DNA of 64,000 bases from Alphaproteobacteria bacterium (GTDB taxonomy: Bacteria > Pseudomonadota > Alphaproteobacteria > Rs-D84): positions 1 to 64,000 of the forward strand of contig JAGBCZ010000027.1 of NCBI GenBank assembly GCA_017937735.1, written 5' to 3'. Numbering within the stretch: the first letter of the stretch is position 1; each line of letters begins with the position of its first letter. A program made the position numbers and the translations under genes. This document shows positions 16,782 to 26,520 of the stretch, in pieces. The notes under the pieces were generated by a model. The model was not told the origin of the DNA and ran no database searches. It was given only the letters and a program-made list of their open reading frames with translations.

Positions 16782-16788
16782 TTACACG

Positions 16789-16853
16789 GCGAAGGAGAAA
16801 TTGTTCTTTTGTGTGTCTGTTACAGGATACAGAAACGAATGATTTTTCTTCGC
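16789..16853 (+). promoter_or_regulatory. Long leader hairpin of pnp mRNA
   Basis: GCGAAG (16789-16794) pairs with CTTCGC (16848-16853). The stem continues through GAGAAAT against ATTTTT and inner TCTGT/ACAGA. A long double-stranded pnp leader is what RNase III cuts in enterobacterial PNPase autoregulation; the same control here is inferred from position and shape only. Confidence 0.55.
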
Positions 16854-16888
16854 AAAGATGAAACGTAAAAAAATATGGAGAAAAATAA

Positions 16889-19051
16889 ATGGTATTTGGC
16901 TTATTTAAAAAAGACGCTAAATTAAATAATCCTGTCGCAGTTGAAATCAAATATGGTGATGAAGTACTGCGTTTGGAAACAGGTCGTATGGCAAAACAGG
17001 CAAACGGTTCCGTTTTGGCAACAATGGGGGGCACAATGGTTTTGGCAACTGTTTGTGCAGAAAAGGCAGCGGTCGAAGGACAAGATTTCTTTCCGTTGAC
17101 TGTTGATTATCAGGAAAAATTTGCATCTGCGGGTCGTATCCCTGGTTCACGTGATCGCCGCGAAGGCAAGGCATCAACTGCTGAAACATTAATAGCACGT
17201 TTGATTGACCGTCCAATCCGTCCATTGTTCCCAGAAACATTTAAGAACAAAGTTCAAATTATTGCACAGGTATTTTCATACGATAGAAAAAATCAACCTG
17301 ATATCTTGGCTATGATTGCATCCAGTGCTGCGTTGGCATTGTCTGGCGTTCCATTCCAGGGGCCAATTGGTGCCGCACGTGTCGGTTTTGCAGACGGTAA
17401 ATATATCTTGAACCCATCAAAAAAAGCTGTTGAAGATTCTGAAATGGATTTGGTTGTTGCCGCAACAAAAGATGGCGTATTGATGGTGGAATCAGAAATC
17501 GGCGAATTAGATGAAGCAACTGTATTAGGTGCTGTTAAATTTGGTTTTGATGCACAACAATCTGTTATTGCTGCAATTAACGAATTGGCAGAAAAAGCAG
17601 GTAAAGAACGTTGGGCAACACCAGAAAAATCTGCCGAATATATCGAAATGGAAAAGAATTTCGAAGATTTTGCAGGCGACATTGAATCTGCATTGCAAAT
17701 CAAAGAAAAGTTGGTCCGTTTAGAAACATTGGCATCAATTCATACTGCGGCCAAGGCCCGTATTGCAGAATTGTTCCCAGAAACAACAACAGCAACATCT
17801 ACGTTGGAATCTTGGGCAGATGAAGTTATTGAAAATCTGACTGCACGTATTATGCGCAGTAATATCTTGGCAGGAAAACCACGTATTGACGGTCGTGATA
17901 ATAAAACAGTTCGTCCAATCGAAATTGAATTGGGTGTTCTGCCACGCGCACACGGTTCTGCGTTATTCACACGTGGTGAAACACAGGCGTTGGTATCCCT
18001 GACATTGGGTGGCGGCAAAGATGCGTTACCAATTGAATCTTTGGATGGTTCCGAAGAACGCGACTTTATATTGAACTATAATTTCCCAGGATATTCCGTT
18101 GGTGAATGCAAGGGTTTAAAATCCCCAGGTCGCCGTGAAATCGGTCATGGTAACTTGGCATGGCGTGCGGTTCATCCAATGGTACCAAGCAGAAAAGAAT
18201 TTGATTATGTAATTCGTATCGTATCAGATATCTTGGAATCAAACGGTTCATCATCAATGGCGACAACATGTGGCGCAACATTGGCAATGATGGATGGCGG
18301 TGTTCCAATGAAACGTCCAGTTGCGGGTATTGCAATGGGTCTGATTAAAGAAGGCGATGATTACGCAATTCTGACAGATATCTTGGGTGACGAAGATCAT
18401 TTGGGTGATATGGACTTTAAAGTAACAGGTACAGACCAAGGTGTAACAGCCCTGCAAATGGATATTAAAATCACATCTATCACATTTGAAATTATGGAAC
18501 GTGCATTGGCCCAGGCAAAAGATGGCCGTATGCATATCTTGGGCAAAATTGAAAAGGCAATTAAAAAGCCTCGTGCAAAATTGTCTGAATATGCACCACA
18601 ATTGTACACAATGAAAATCAACCCAGACAAGGTTCGCGAAGTTATCGGCAAGGGTGGCAGTGTTATCCAAGCCTTGGTTCGTGAAACAAATACTATTATT
18701 GATTTAGAAGATGATGGTACTGTTAAAATTATGGCTGTTGCAAAAGAAGATGCAGATGATGCAATTGCACGCATCAAAGACATTGTTGCAGAACCAGAAG
18801 TCGGCGAAATCTATAAAGGTACTGTATCTGGTATGAAAGATTTTGGTCTGTTTGTAAAAATCTTGAACGGGTTTGAAGCAATGGTTCATATTTCTGAAAT
18901 CACAGGTGAACGTATCGCAAAAATTGAAGATACAAAAATCAAAGAAGGTGATACTGTTTATGTTCGTTATTTGGGTGCAGACAAGCGTGGTAAAACACGT
19001 ATGTCAATGATTGGTATCGACCAAAAAACCGGTGAAGCAATTGACAAATAA
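16889..19051 (+). CDS. pnp: Polyribonucleotide nucleotidyltransferase (PNPase)
   Basis: A phosphorolytic 3'-5' exoribonuclease of the RNA degradosome. 720 residues, full length. Two RNase PH domains are visible (RIPGSRDRREGK in the first; FTRGETQALVSLTLGG and DGSEERDFILNYNFPGYSVGE in the second). A KH domain follows (VREVIGKGGSVIQ), then an S1 domain (GEIYKGTVSGMKDFGLFVK). TGGAG is close to the ATG. rpsO, the usual upstream neighbour, is absent. The hairpin leader suggests RNase III-dependent autocontrol. Two small genes follow in the same direction. Confidence 0.97.
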   Translation: MVFGLFKKDAKLNNPVAVEIKYGDEVLRLETGRMAKQANGSVLATMGGTMVLATVCAEKAAVEGQDFFPLTVDYQEKFASAGRIPGSRDRREGKASTAETLIARLIDRPIRPLFPETFKNKVQIIAQVFSYDRKNQPDILAMIASSAALALSGVPFQGPIGAARVGFADGKYILNPSKKAVEDSEMDLVVAATKDGVLMVESEIGELDEATVLGAVKFGFDAQQSVIAAINELAEKAGKERWATPEKSAEYIEMEKNFEDFAGDIESALQIKEKLVRLETLASIHTAAKARIAELFPETTTATSTLESWADEVIENLTARIMRSNILAGKPRIDGRDNKTVRPIEIELGVLPRAHGSALFTRGETQALVSLTLGGGKDALPIESLDGSEERDFILNYNFPGYSVGECKGLKSPGRREIGHGNLAWRAVHPMVPSRKEFDYVIRIVSDILESNGSSSMATTCGATLAMMDGGVPMKRPVAGIAMGLIKEGDDYAILTDILGDEDHLGDMDFKVTGTDQGVTALQMDIKITSITFEIMERALAQAKDGRMHILGKIEKAIKKPRAKLSEYAPQLYTMKINPDKVREVIGKGGSVIQALVRETNTIIDLEDDGTVKIMAVAKEDADDAIARIKDIVAEPEVGEIYKGTVSGMKDFGLFVKILNGFEAMVHISEITGERIAKIEDTKIKEGDTVYVRYLGADKRGKTRMSMIGIDQKTGEAIDK

Positions 19052-19059
19052 GGAACAAT

Positions 19060-19416
19060 ATGACACCAGAACAATTAAATTGGACGGATAAACAATGGGC
19101 AATTCATTTGAATTGCCCAGTCCAAGAAATTCCAAGTATTCGGGCGTATGTGCATGCAAACTTTTTTCCTGTAATCGCACAGGATAAGGATACCAAAGCG
19201 TATAATTTCATTATGACAAAAATGGGAACAAGTATGGCAGGCACACGAAGGGTTATGCCTATGATTTCTGACAAGAACGTATTTTCTGATTTTGAATCTG
19301 CCAGAACGCATGCGAACAATGAAGTAATACCAAAATTGGAACTGACTAAATTTTGGTCTGATGCATTGTATATTCCACAACGCGCATTACAAATGTTACA
19401 CATAGGGGGGAGATAA
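19060..19416 (+). CDS. Hypothetical protein between pnp and ybaB
   Basis: 118 residues, family not recognised. AAGGAAC precedes the ATG, which is 8 bases after the pnp stop; ybaB begins 1 base after its own stop, so all three are co-transcribed. The protein is soluble, with Trp and aromatic residues at the N-terminus (LNWTDKQWAIHLN) and a basic middle (MAGTRRVMPM). No metal-binding or catalytic motif stands out. A DNA- or RNA-related role would be guesswork from neighbours. Confidence 0.6.
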   Translation: MTPEQLNWTDKQWAIHLNCPVQEIPSIRAYVHANFFPVIAQDKDTKAYNFIMTKMGTSMAGTRRVMPMISDKNVFSDFESARTHANNEVIPKLELTKFWSDALYIPQRALQMLHIGGR

Positions 19417-19417
19417 T

Positions 19418-19717
19418 ATGGATATGGAATCATTGATGGCACAAGCGGCAGAATTGCAAAATAAAGTTGCCGCCGCCCAAGAAAAATTGGCACAAACAAC
19501 AATCAAGGGTATTGCCGGCAATGGCGCATGCATTGTTGATATGACTGGTAAATACGAAGTGTTAAAAATAACAATTCATCCATCTGTATTATCGCATGGC
19601 GCAGAAACTGTATCTGCAACAGTGTTAGCAGCAATGCAAGATGCAAAACAAAAGGCAGATGCACTGATTGATAAAGTAATGGGTGATGCAACCGCAGGTA
19701 TGCCAATACCACAATAG
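19418..19717 (+). CDS. ybaB: YbaB/EbfC nucleoid-associated protein
   Basis: 99 residues, the normal length. The N-terminal coiled-coil helix (LMAQAAELQNKVAAAQEKLA) and the following core GIAGNGACIVDMTGKYEVLKI match this dimeric DNA-binding family. It usually sits between dnaX and recR; here it follows pnp and one unknown gene, and neither dnaX nor recR is present. The TAG stop abuts an AGTGATTAGT repeat element. Confidence 0.88.
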   Translation: MDMESLMAQAAELQNKVAAAQEKLAQTTIKGIAGNGACIVDMTGKYEVLKITIHPSVLSHGAETVSATVLAAMQDAKQKADALIDKVMGDATAGMPIPQ

Positions 19718-19788
19718 AGTGATTAGTGTAAGTGGATGAATAATTTTTGCTATGTTAAATAACAAAAATCATGCCACAACTAACCACT
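19718..19788. repeat. AGTGGTTAGT inverted-repeat element, copy 2
   Basis: A 71-base element with ends AGTGATTAGT and ACTAACCACT. Read on the minus strand it closely matches copies at 9637 and 23427 (GTGGCATGATTTTTGTTATTTAACATAG). It begins at the second base after the ybaB stop and ends against the accC terminator. Confidence 0.7.
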
Positions 19789-19816
19789 AAAAAAGCCGGC
19801 ATTTACCGGCTTTTTT
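19789..19816 (-). terminator. Terminator of accBC
   Basis: GCCGGT/ACCGGC stem with A and T runs, immediately after the accC stop on the minus strand. Confidence 0.75.
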
Positions 19817-21162
19817 TAATCTTTTTTTAAAAAGTTTTCTAACCAATGATTGTCAAAATTTAATTGTTTAACATCTTTGTTGTTTAATAATTTTTTTTGC
19901 AATGGAATTGTTGTCTTGACACCTTCAATAACAAATTCATCCAATGCACGTGTTGCACGCATAATACACGCAGGTCTGTTTTGTGCATGTACAACCAACT
20001 TTGCAATCATCGAATCGTATGTTGGTGGAATTGTGTATCCTGTATAAACAGCACTATCCACACGAACACCCAACCCGCCAGATGGTGCATACAGTGTAAT
20101 TTTCCCAGGGTTTGGGATAAATGTATCTGGGTCTTCGGCGTTTATACGAAATTCAATTGCGTGTCCATTTGGAATAACGTTTGATTGTGTGTACCCCAAC
20201 TTTTCACCCGCTGCGATACGAATCTGTTCACGGACCAAATCAATTCCATAAACCATTTCTGTTACAGGATGTTCAACCTGTAATCTGGTATTCATTTCCA
20301 GAAAATAGAATTTACCGTCTTCGAACATAAATTCAAACGTGCCAGCATTTGTATAACCCATTTTTTTCGCAGCACTTTTGCAAATTTCAATCATATCGTC
20401 ACGTTGTTTTTGTGACAGGGCGGCTGCCGGACATTCTTCCATAACCTTCTGATTGCGTCTTTGCAACGAACAGTCACGTTCGCCAAAGATAACAACGTTG
20501 CCGTGTTTATCACCTAAAACTTGAAATTCAATATGACGTGGGTGTAACAACAGTTTTTCCATATACAGTGTATCATCACCAAATGCGGACAATGCCTCGT
20601 TCTTGGTTAACTGGTACGCTTCGGCCATATCATCTGCACACATTACAGGGCGCATACCACGACCACCACCACCCGCAGATGCCTTTAACATAACGGGATA
20701 TCCAATTTTTTCGGCGATATCCAGCGCATCTTCCAATGATTTTAATTCCCCATCTGACCCCGGTACCACCGGCAAACCACATTCAATGGCAGTCTTTTTT
20801 GCGTTAACCTTGTCGCCCATTTTGGTAATCATTTCTGGTTCTGGACCAATCCAAATCATACCATGTTGTTCAACCTTGTGTGCAAAGTCTGCACGTTCAG
20901 ATAGAAATCCATACCCAGGATGAATCGCATCAGAATTTGTTAACAATGCGGCTGTTAAAATCGCAGATTCATTAAGGTATGAATCACGTGCCGGTGCCGG
21001 CCCAATACATACAGATTCATCTGCCAATTGTACATGCATCGCATCCTTGTCCGCAGTCGAATATACTGCAACAGTACGAATTCCCATATCACGACATGCA
21101 CGAATTATTCGCAGTGCGATTTCACCACGGTTTGCAATTAAAACTTTTTTTATTTGTGACAT
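19816..21162 (-). CDS. accC: Biotin carboxylase subunit of acetyl-CoA carboxylase
   Basis: This subunit carboxylates the biotin of BCCP with bicarbonate and ATP, the first half-reaction of malonyl-CoA synthesis that feeds fabD. 448 residues, normal length. KKVLIANRGEIALRIIRAC starts the protein. The ATP-grasp glycine loop ASAGGGGRGM and the catalytic region YFLEMNTRLQVEHPVTEM are present. It lies 5 bases after accB and shares its promoter. Confidence 0.97.
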   Translation of the reverse strand: MSQIKKVLIANRGEIALRIIRACRDMGIRTVAVYSTADKDAMHVQLADESVCIGPAPARDSYLNESAILTAALLTNSDAIHPGYGFLSERADFAHKVEQHGMIWIGPEPEMITKMGDKVNAKKTAIECGLPVVPGSDGELKSLEDALDIAEKIGYPVMLKASAGGGGRGMRPVMCADDMAEAYQLTKNEALSAFGDDTLYMEKLLLHPRHIEFQVLGDKHGNVVIFGERDCSLQRRNQKVMEECPAAALSQKQRDDMIEICKSAAKKMGYTNAGTFEFMFEDGKFYFLEMNTRLQVEHPVTEMVYGIDLVREQIRIAAGEKLGYTQSNVIPNGHAIEFRINAEDPDTFIPNPGKITLYAPSGGLGVRVDSAVYTGYTIPPTYDSMIAKLVVHAQNRPACIMRATRALDEFVIEGVKTTIPLQKKLLNNKDVKQLNFDNHWLENFLKKD

Positions 21163-21167
21163 AATTT

Positions 21168-21605
21168 TTATTCAATAACGATTAAAGGTTGATCAAATTC
21201 CACAGCCGCCCCATCTGTAACCAAGATTTCTTTTACAACGCCATCTTTATCAGATTTAATAGGGTTAAAGGTTTTCATTGCTTCAACCAATGCGACTGTA
21301 TCGCCAGCCTTAACACAACTGCCCACAGAAACGAACGCATCTGCGCCTGGTTCTGGTGCCAAATATACAACACCAACCATCGGTGATTTCAATGCATAAC
21401 CGTTAATAACCGATTTTGCCTGTTTTGTATTTTCTTGTTTTGCATCTGTTGCAGCCACAGCAACTGTTGCCGCCACTTGTTGTTTTGAAAGATGAATATG
21501 TTTGCGATATACACCAAATAAAAACTGACGTTCCAAATTCAGTTCTGTAATACCCATATCATCCATGATTTTTGACATAGATTCAACGGTTGCACGAAAT
21601 GACAT
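21168..21605 (-). CDS. accB: Biotin carboxyl carrier protein
   Basis: 145 residues. The C-terminal biotinyl domain carries VEAMKTFNPI, where the Lys of the AMK motif is the biotinylation site. The family thumb region (VGSCVKAGD) precedes it, and the middle is an Ala/Thr-rich linker. The N-terminal helix is short but normal. AAAGGGAT lies upstream of the ATG. A perfect TTGACA promoter is at 21650-21677. It forms a two-gene operon with accC. Confidence 0.95.
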   Translation of the reverse strand: MSFRATVESMSKIMDDMGITELNLERQFLFGVYRKHIHLSKQQVAATVAVAATDAKQENTKQAKSVINGYALKSPMVGVVYLAPEPGADAFVSVGSCVKAGDTVALVEAMKTFNPIKSDKDGVVKEILVTDGAAVEFDQPLIVIE

Positions 21606-21649
21606 CTTTTATCCCTTTTTGTTTAAATTATCTATCTCGCATTTATTAA

Positions 21650-21677
21650 ATTCTACCACAATCAACGACATTGTCAA
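21650..21677 (-). promoter_or_regulatory. Promoter of accBC
   Basis: On the minus strand TTGACA, a 16-base spacer and TAGAAT. The -35 box overlaps the yidD stop codon. Confidence 0.65.
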
Positions 21678-21884
21678 GGCACAGGGTCGTAACCAAACCC
21701 GCCCCCCGGTCTGCATCGTGAGATACGTTTTATTCCCATAAATGTCCCACGTACAGCACCATACTTTTCAATGGCTTGTTTGGTATATTCACTGCATGTT
21801 GGGGTAAATCTGCACGACTGCTTTCCGCCAATTATTGGGGATATTATGTATTGGTATGTACGTACCATATATATTGCAATTTTT

Positions 21885-21892
<8 letters not shown>
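21674..21892 (-). CDS. yidD: Membrane protein insertion efficiency factor YidD
   Basis: 72 residues of the small YidD family, which associates with the inner membrane and helps YidC-dependent insertion. The hallmark CRFTPTCSEYTKQAIEKYG and the final CRPGGGFGYDPVP are both visible. It overlaps the end of rnpA by 8 bases, the usual rnpA-yidD pairing. yidC itself is not next to it in this window. Confidence 0.93.
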
Positions 21893-23395
<1,503 letters not shown>

Positions 23396-23397
<2 letters not shown>

Positions 23398-23427
23398 AAA
23401 AATGCCGGTAAATGCCGGCTTTTTTTA
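23396..23427 (+). terminator. Terminator of mreB
   Basis: GCCGGT..GCCGGC-type stem (TGCCGG/CCGGCT) flanked by A and T runs directly after the stop codon. Confidence 0.75.
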
Positions 23428-23504
23428 ATGGTTAGTTGTGGCATGATTTTTGTTATTTAACATAGTAAAAATTATTCACTCACTTACACTAATCACTAAC
23501 CACT
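23427..23504. repeat. AGTGGTTAGT inverted-repeat element, copy 3
   Basis: 78 bases bounded by AATGGTTAGT and ACTAACCACT, with the same interior as the copy at 19718. It leads straight into the promoter of the second structured RNA. Confidence 0.7.
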
Positions 23505-23532
23505 TGCTCACAAAAAATTTATATATTATAAT
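23504..23532 (+). promoter_or_regulatory. Promoter of structured RNA, copy 2
   Basis: TTGCTC, a 17-base spacer and TATAAT, identical to copy 1. Confidence 0.65.
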
Positions 23533-23538
23533 TGCATC

Positions 23539-23698
23539 AGACATTTGTTAGTGAACGGGCTTCATACCCCATTGACTACTTTAATCACGACAATGTCCCG
23601 ACCATACGGTCGGGATGCTGTATATCGTAAGGTATACGGGATTTGTGTAGTCAAATTTGTATGAACTCCCGACCACTTTTCAAATGTGGTCTTTTTTT
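23539..23698 (+). ncRNA. Unrecognised structured RNA / leader, copy 2
   Basis: P1 is TTCATAC (23561-23567) with GTATGAA (23659-23665). P2 is TTGACTAC (23572-23579) with GTAGTCAA (23647-23654). A symmetric 4/4 internal loop lies between them. The internal hairpins (CCCGACC/GGTCGGG with loop ATAC, and CTGTATA/TATACGG) and the terminator GACCAC (23671-23676)/GTGGTC (23686-23691) are the same as in copy 1. The P1 and P2 strands differ completely from copy 1 but remain complementary, while flanks are nearly identical. Confidence 0.65.
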
Positions 23699-23718
23699 AT
23701 TTAACAACGGGGGTAACA

Positions 23719-23952
23719 ATGGAATCCGAATTTTTAGACCCATCTGATAAAGACAAACCATTATCATTAAAAACAGGTTATATGTTTATGTGTTTTTTAT
23801 ATTTAGAAAAAGCATATACAAACCTGCGTAAAGTAATGGAAATAATGTCAGAATACAAACCATGGTTTGACACAGACAACAATAACCCGGTTATGCCAAG
23901 AACAAAACAAGAACAATTAGATATTGAAAAAACCATCAAAAAAAGCCGGTAA
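23719..23952 (+). CDS. 77-residue cassette protein, copy 2
   Basis: The protein is identical to the one encoded at 9928, with three synonymous base differences. The GGGGGTAAC ribosome site and the terminator with the stop codon inside its loop are shared. The soluble helical protein has a conserved aromatic/hydrophobic middle and a Lys/Glu-rich tail. Function unknown; its fixed position behind the structured RNA suggests that the two work together or that the RNA controls it. Confidence 0.7.
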   Translation: MESEFLDPSDKDKPLSLKTGYMFMCFLYLEKAYTNLRKVMEIMSEYKPWFDTDNNNPVMPRTKQEQLDIEKTIKKSR

Positions 23953-23968
23953 ACACCGGTTTTTTTTT
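23938..23968. terminator. Terminator after cassette protein 2
   Basis: GCCGGT/ACCGGT stem with the stop codon in the loop region, then eight T. The loop bases (AAAC) match the hairpin at 9609, not the one ending copy 1. Confidence 0.7.
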
Positions 23969-23983
23969 GATGGTTAGTGTTGT

Positions 23984-25753
23984 TTACTTTCTTAATAAAC
24001 TTTGTACCGCCAATGGAAAATCGGGGGCGTTTGCAAGGTATGATCCAGAAACCAATAAATTTGCACCTGCATCCCAACATAATTGGGCGTTCTTTGCATT
24101 TATGCCGCCGTCAACCGATATTAAAAATTTTAACCCATATTTTTTGCGTGTGCCGGCCAAAATAGATATTTTATGCAAACATGATGGTTCAAATGATTGT
24201 CCTGCGGCACCTGGGGTAACAGTCATAACCATAACCTCGTCAATATCACGCAGAACAGATTTCAATAATGTCACAGACGATTCTGGATTTAACGCAATTC
24301 CAACACGTTTACCCGCAGCACGTACAGTGCGTATCGCCGCACGCAACCCAGATGTATTTGTTGATAATATAACTGTATCCGCACCGGCAGCAATTGCATC
24401 TTGGGCCCAAATGTTTGGGCTTTCTGTCATCAAATGCACATGCAAGTGTGCGTTCGTTTTTGCACGAATTTTACGCAATTCTTCGATACTGCCAGAAATT
24501 CTATCAACATAAAAGCCGTCCATAATATCAACGTGTATCATCGATATTCCACCAGATTTAAATAATGTATATGTTTCTGGTTGGGACATATCAAAACATA
24601 ATGTACTGGGCAATACAGGAATAAATTGAGATTGCTTCTTTTGCTTTTTATGAAACAGTTTTTTTATTTTGTTAATTCGTTTGTTCCACTTTTCTTGTTT
24701 GGCGATATATTGATTTCTGTGTTGTTGTTCGTTATTCCATACAAATTCAGATAATGCACGCACAGTTGCATCAATTGGAATAACATCTGTTGTTACAGCA
24801 AACGCATTTTCAATAAAATCACGCAGACCATCAATTTCTGCGCCACCACCGGTTAAGATGATGCGTACAGGCTTGTATTTTGTAAAGTGTGGCAAACAAC
24901 TATCTTTTATTTGTTCAATAATTTGCGCCAAGATTGGTAATGCCACTTCGTTAATATCGGAACGTGAAAAATCGTATGCTGTATCCGCAGGCGTAAACCT
25001 GTCCATTTGGGTTGGTATCATTGATGCAACAGCACACTTTATTCTGTCTGCATCATGTGCAGACAAGTTAAATTTTTCAGATATTGCATCTGTTATATTT
25101 TGGCCACCCAGTTCTATTTTTGTATGCCATATTGGCCCACGATTTGTCCAGATTGACGCACTGGTAAATTGGTTGCCAAAATCAATAAACATTGTTGTTT
25201 GTTTATCTGTTCTGTATGCGGCGTTTTGTACAAAATGCGGGTCGTATACAGCAAACGGCTGAACATGCGCCATACGCAGCAAATTATAAATTTTATTCAC
25301 ACCATCAAACGAATACAATATTGAAGCATACATTGATACAAGTTGTTTATCAATATATCCCACAGGCGATAAAATATTGCGTGCCATCGGTGTACTGTAC
25401 TGTAACGGTACAATGTGCATCGGGAAAAAACCATCAATCGGCGGCAGTCCTGATATCTGACACCGTACATCAGATGTTGTTATTTTATGTTCGCCTGCCC
25501 ATACAGTATTTTGTGTTTTTACCATGAATTCAGATGCACCAAAATTCCCTGTAATATATGCAGAATCAAATCGCCGCCCAATCTGTTTTTCCAGTTCATC
25601 TACCACAGATGTTATCGCAGATACAGTGTCAGAATTTTGCGCAGTAAAAAATGCAGATTTATCAATGTTTGCATTTCTGACACGATGCGCCATACCACGC
25701 ACACCATGCGTTCCGATATCTAAACACAGAAAAGCAGAATCTAATAAATTCAT
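23984..25753 (-). CDS. ftsA-rpe: FtsA - ribulose-phosphate 3-epimerase fusion
   Basis: 589 residues in one open frame. Residues 1-345 are actin-like FtsA: LDIGTHGVRG at 11-20, phosphate-2 loop FIDFGNQFT at 189-197 and the adenosine motif TGGGAEIDGL at 301-310. Residues 355-370 (KWNKRINKIKKLFHKK) look like the amphipathic membrane-targeting helix of FtsA. Residues 377-589 are a complete Rpe TIM barrel, with HVDIMDG (His407, Asp409), VHLM (His440), MTVTPG (Met510) and SVDGGI (Asp548) all intact. FtsA anchors FtsZ at the division site; Rpe interconverts ribulose-5-P and xylulose-5-P. It sits 6 bases after ftsQ, where ftsA belongs; ftsZ is not downstream. I know of no such fusion. Confidence 0.82.
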   Translation of the reverse strand: MNLLDSAFLCLDIGTHGVRGMAHRVRNANIDKSAFFTAQNSDTVSAITSVVDELEKQIGRRFDSAYITGNFGASEFMVKTQNTVWAGEHKITTSDVRCQISGLPPIDGFFPMHIVPLQYSTPMARNILSPVGYIDKQLVSMYASILYSFDGVNKIYNLLRMAHVQPFAVYDPHFVQNAAYRTDKQTTMFIDFGNQFTSASIWTNRGPIWHTKIELGGQNITDAISEKFNLSAHDADRIKCAVASMIPTQMDRFTPADTAYDFSRSDINEVALPILAQIIEQIKDSCLPHFTKYKPVRIILTGGGAEIDGLRDFIENAFAVTTDVIPIDATVRALSEFVWNNEQQHRNQYIAKQEKWNKRINKIKKLFHKKQKKQSQFIPVLPSTLCFDMSQPETYTLFKSGGISMIHVDIMDGFYVDRISGSIEELRKIRAKTNAHLHVHLMTESPNIWAQDAIAAGADTVILSTNTSGLRAAIRTVRAAGKRVGIALNPESSVTLLKSVLRDIDEVMVMTVTPGAAGQSFEPSCLHKISILAGTRKKYGLKFLISVDGGINAKNAQLCWDAGANLLVSGSYLANAPDFPLAVQSLLRK

Positions 25754-25759
25754 ATCGTT

Positions 25760-26440
25760 TTACTTTACCAATATGCGGGCAGAATCACGCATATCAATCA
25801 TTTGTATATCCTTGTCCAGGATATGATGATTGTTATGTAATGATATCAGTGTACCAATCGCAGCAGTTGGATTTTCTTCGGGTAACATGATTATAATACC
25901 GTCATTTGTATACATGTTCCAACGGCGGTTTTCAATCCATTCCATATAATCAAGATTTCCAACCAAATTATGTGCAGCATTTGTTATCTGTGTAATATTG
26001 TTTGGTAATTTACCACGGAATACAACATGTGACATATCACGAACGTCTGTTGGTTTGTTTACGATTGTACCATCAGCAGACAGTGGAAAATAATGTTCAC
26101 CATCCGTCCACAGTGCAACCGCACGATGTAATGCAACACGTACAGAAAGATTTCCATTTGGCATACGGCGAACAGCAGACTTTTTTACCCCTGGGACCTT
26201 TGATACACGTTCGTTCAGCATATTTAAATCAATTGAATAAGACGGTGTGTTTGGTGCCAATGTCGCAGCCGCCACAATTGCAGACAAATCTTTGTCAGAT
26301 TGGTCGGCAGAAATAGAAATGTTGTTAATATATGCGTTTGTGCCACGACCAATCCCAGTCATAACAATTCGCACAGAAAAATATACCGCCAAAACAATTG
26401 CGATAATAAAACACAACCAAAACCACAGTGACTTTTTCAT
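25760..26440 (-). CDS. ftsQ: Cell division protein FtsQ
   Basis: 226 residues with a short cytoplasmic start, one membrane span (LWFWLCFIIAIVLAVYFSV) and a periplasmic part. The POTRA-like region contains VPGVKKSAVRRMPNGNL, followed by the FtsQ/DivIB core (RRWNMYTNDGIIIMLP) and the terminal IDMRDSARILV. It recruits later divisome proteins. Its place directly before FtsA supports the call. A perfect TATAAT lies 7 bases before the ATG with no ribosome site, so the mRNA is probably leaderless. murB and ddl, usual upstream genes, are absent. Confidence 0.8.
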   Translation of the reverse strand: MKKSLWFWLCFIIAIVLAVYFSVRIVMTGIGRGTNAYINNISISADQSDKDLSAIVAAATLAPNTPSYSIDLNMLNERVSKVPGVKKSAVRRMPNGNLSVRVALHRAVALWTDGEHYFPLSADGTIVNKPTDVRDMSHVVFRGKLPNNITQITNAAHNLVGNLDYMEWIENRRWNMYTNDGIIIMLPEENPTAAIGTLISLHNNHHILDKDIQMIDMRDSARILVK

Positions 26441-26447
26441 GATTTTT

Positions 26448-26476
26448 ATTATATCATAAAATTTATCGTTTTGCAG
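26448..26476 (-). promoter_or_regulatory. Promoter of ftsQ-ftsA-rpe, predicted leaderless
   Basis: On the minus strand CTGCAA, a 17-base spacer and TATAAT, then 7 bases to the ATG. Transcription should start on the A of the start codon or beside it. Confidence 0.55.
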
Positions 26477-26490
26477 GTTTTAATTTAAAG

Positions 26491-26520
26491 AAAAAACCCG
26501 CCATTTGGCGGGATTTTTTA
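26491..26520 (-). terminator. Terminator of the large Cys-rich gene
   Basis: CCCGCC/GGCGGG hairpin with flanking A and T runs, immediately after the stop on the minus strand. Confidence 0.8.

Noticed and set aside
23984..25753. FtsA-Rpe as two genes separated by a missed stop codon
   Set aside because: The frame is continuous through the linker and the Rpe start has no ATG with a ribosome site at the expected point; the fusion stands on this sequence.
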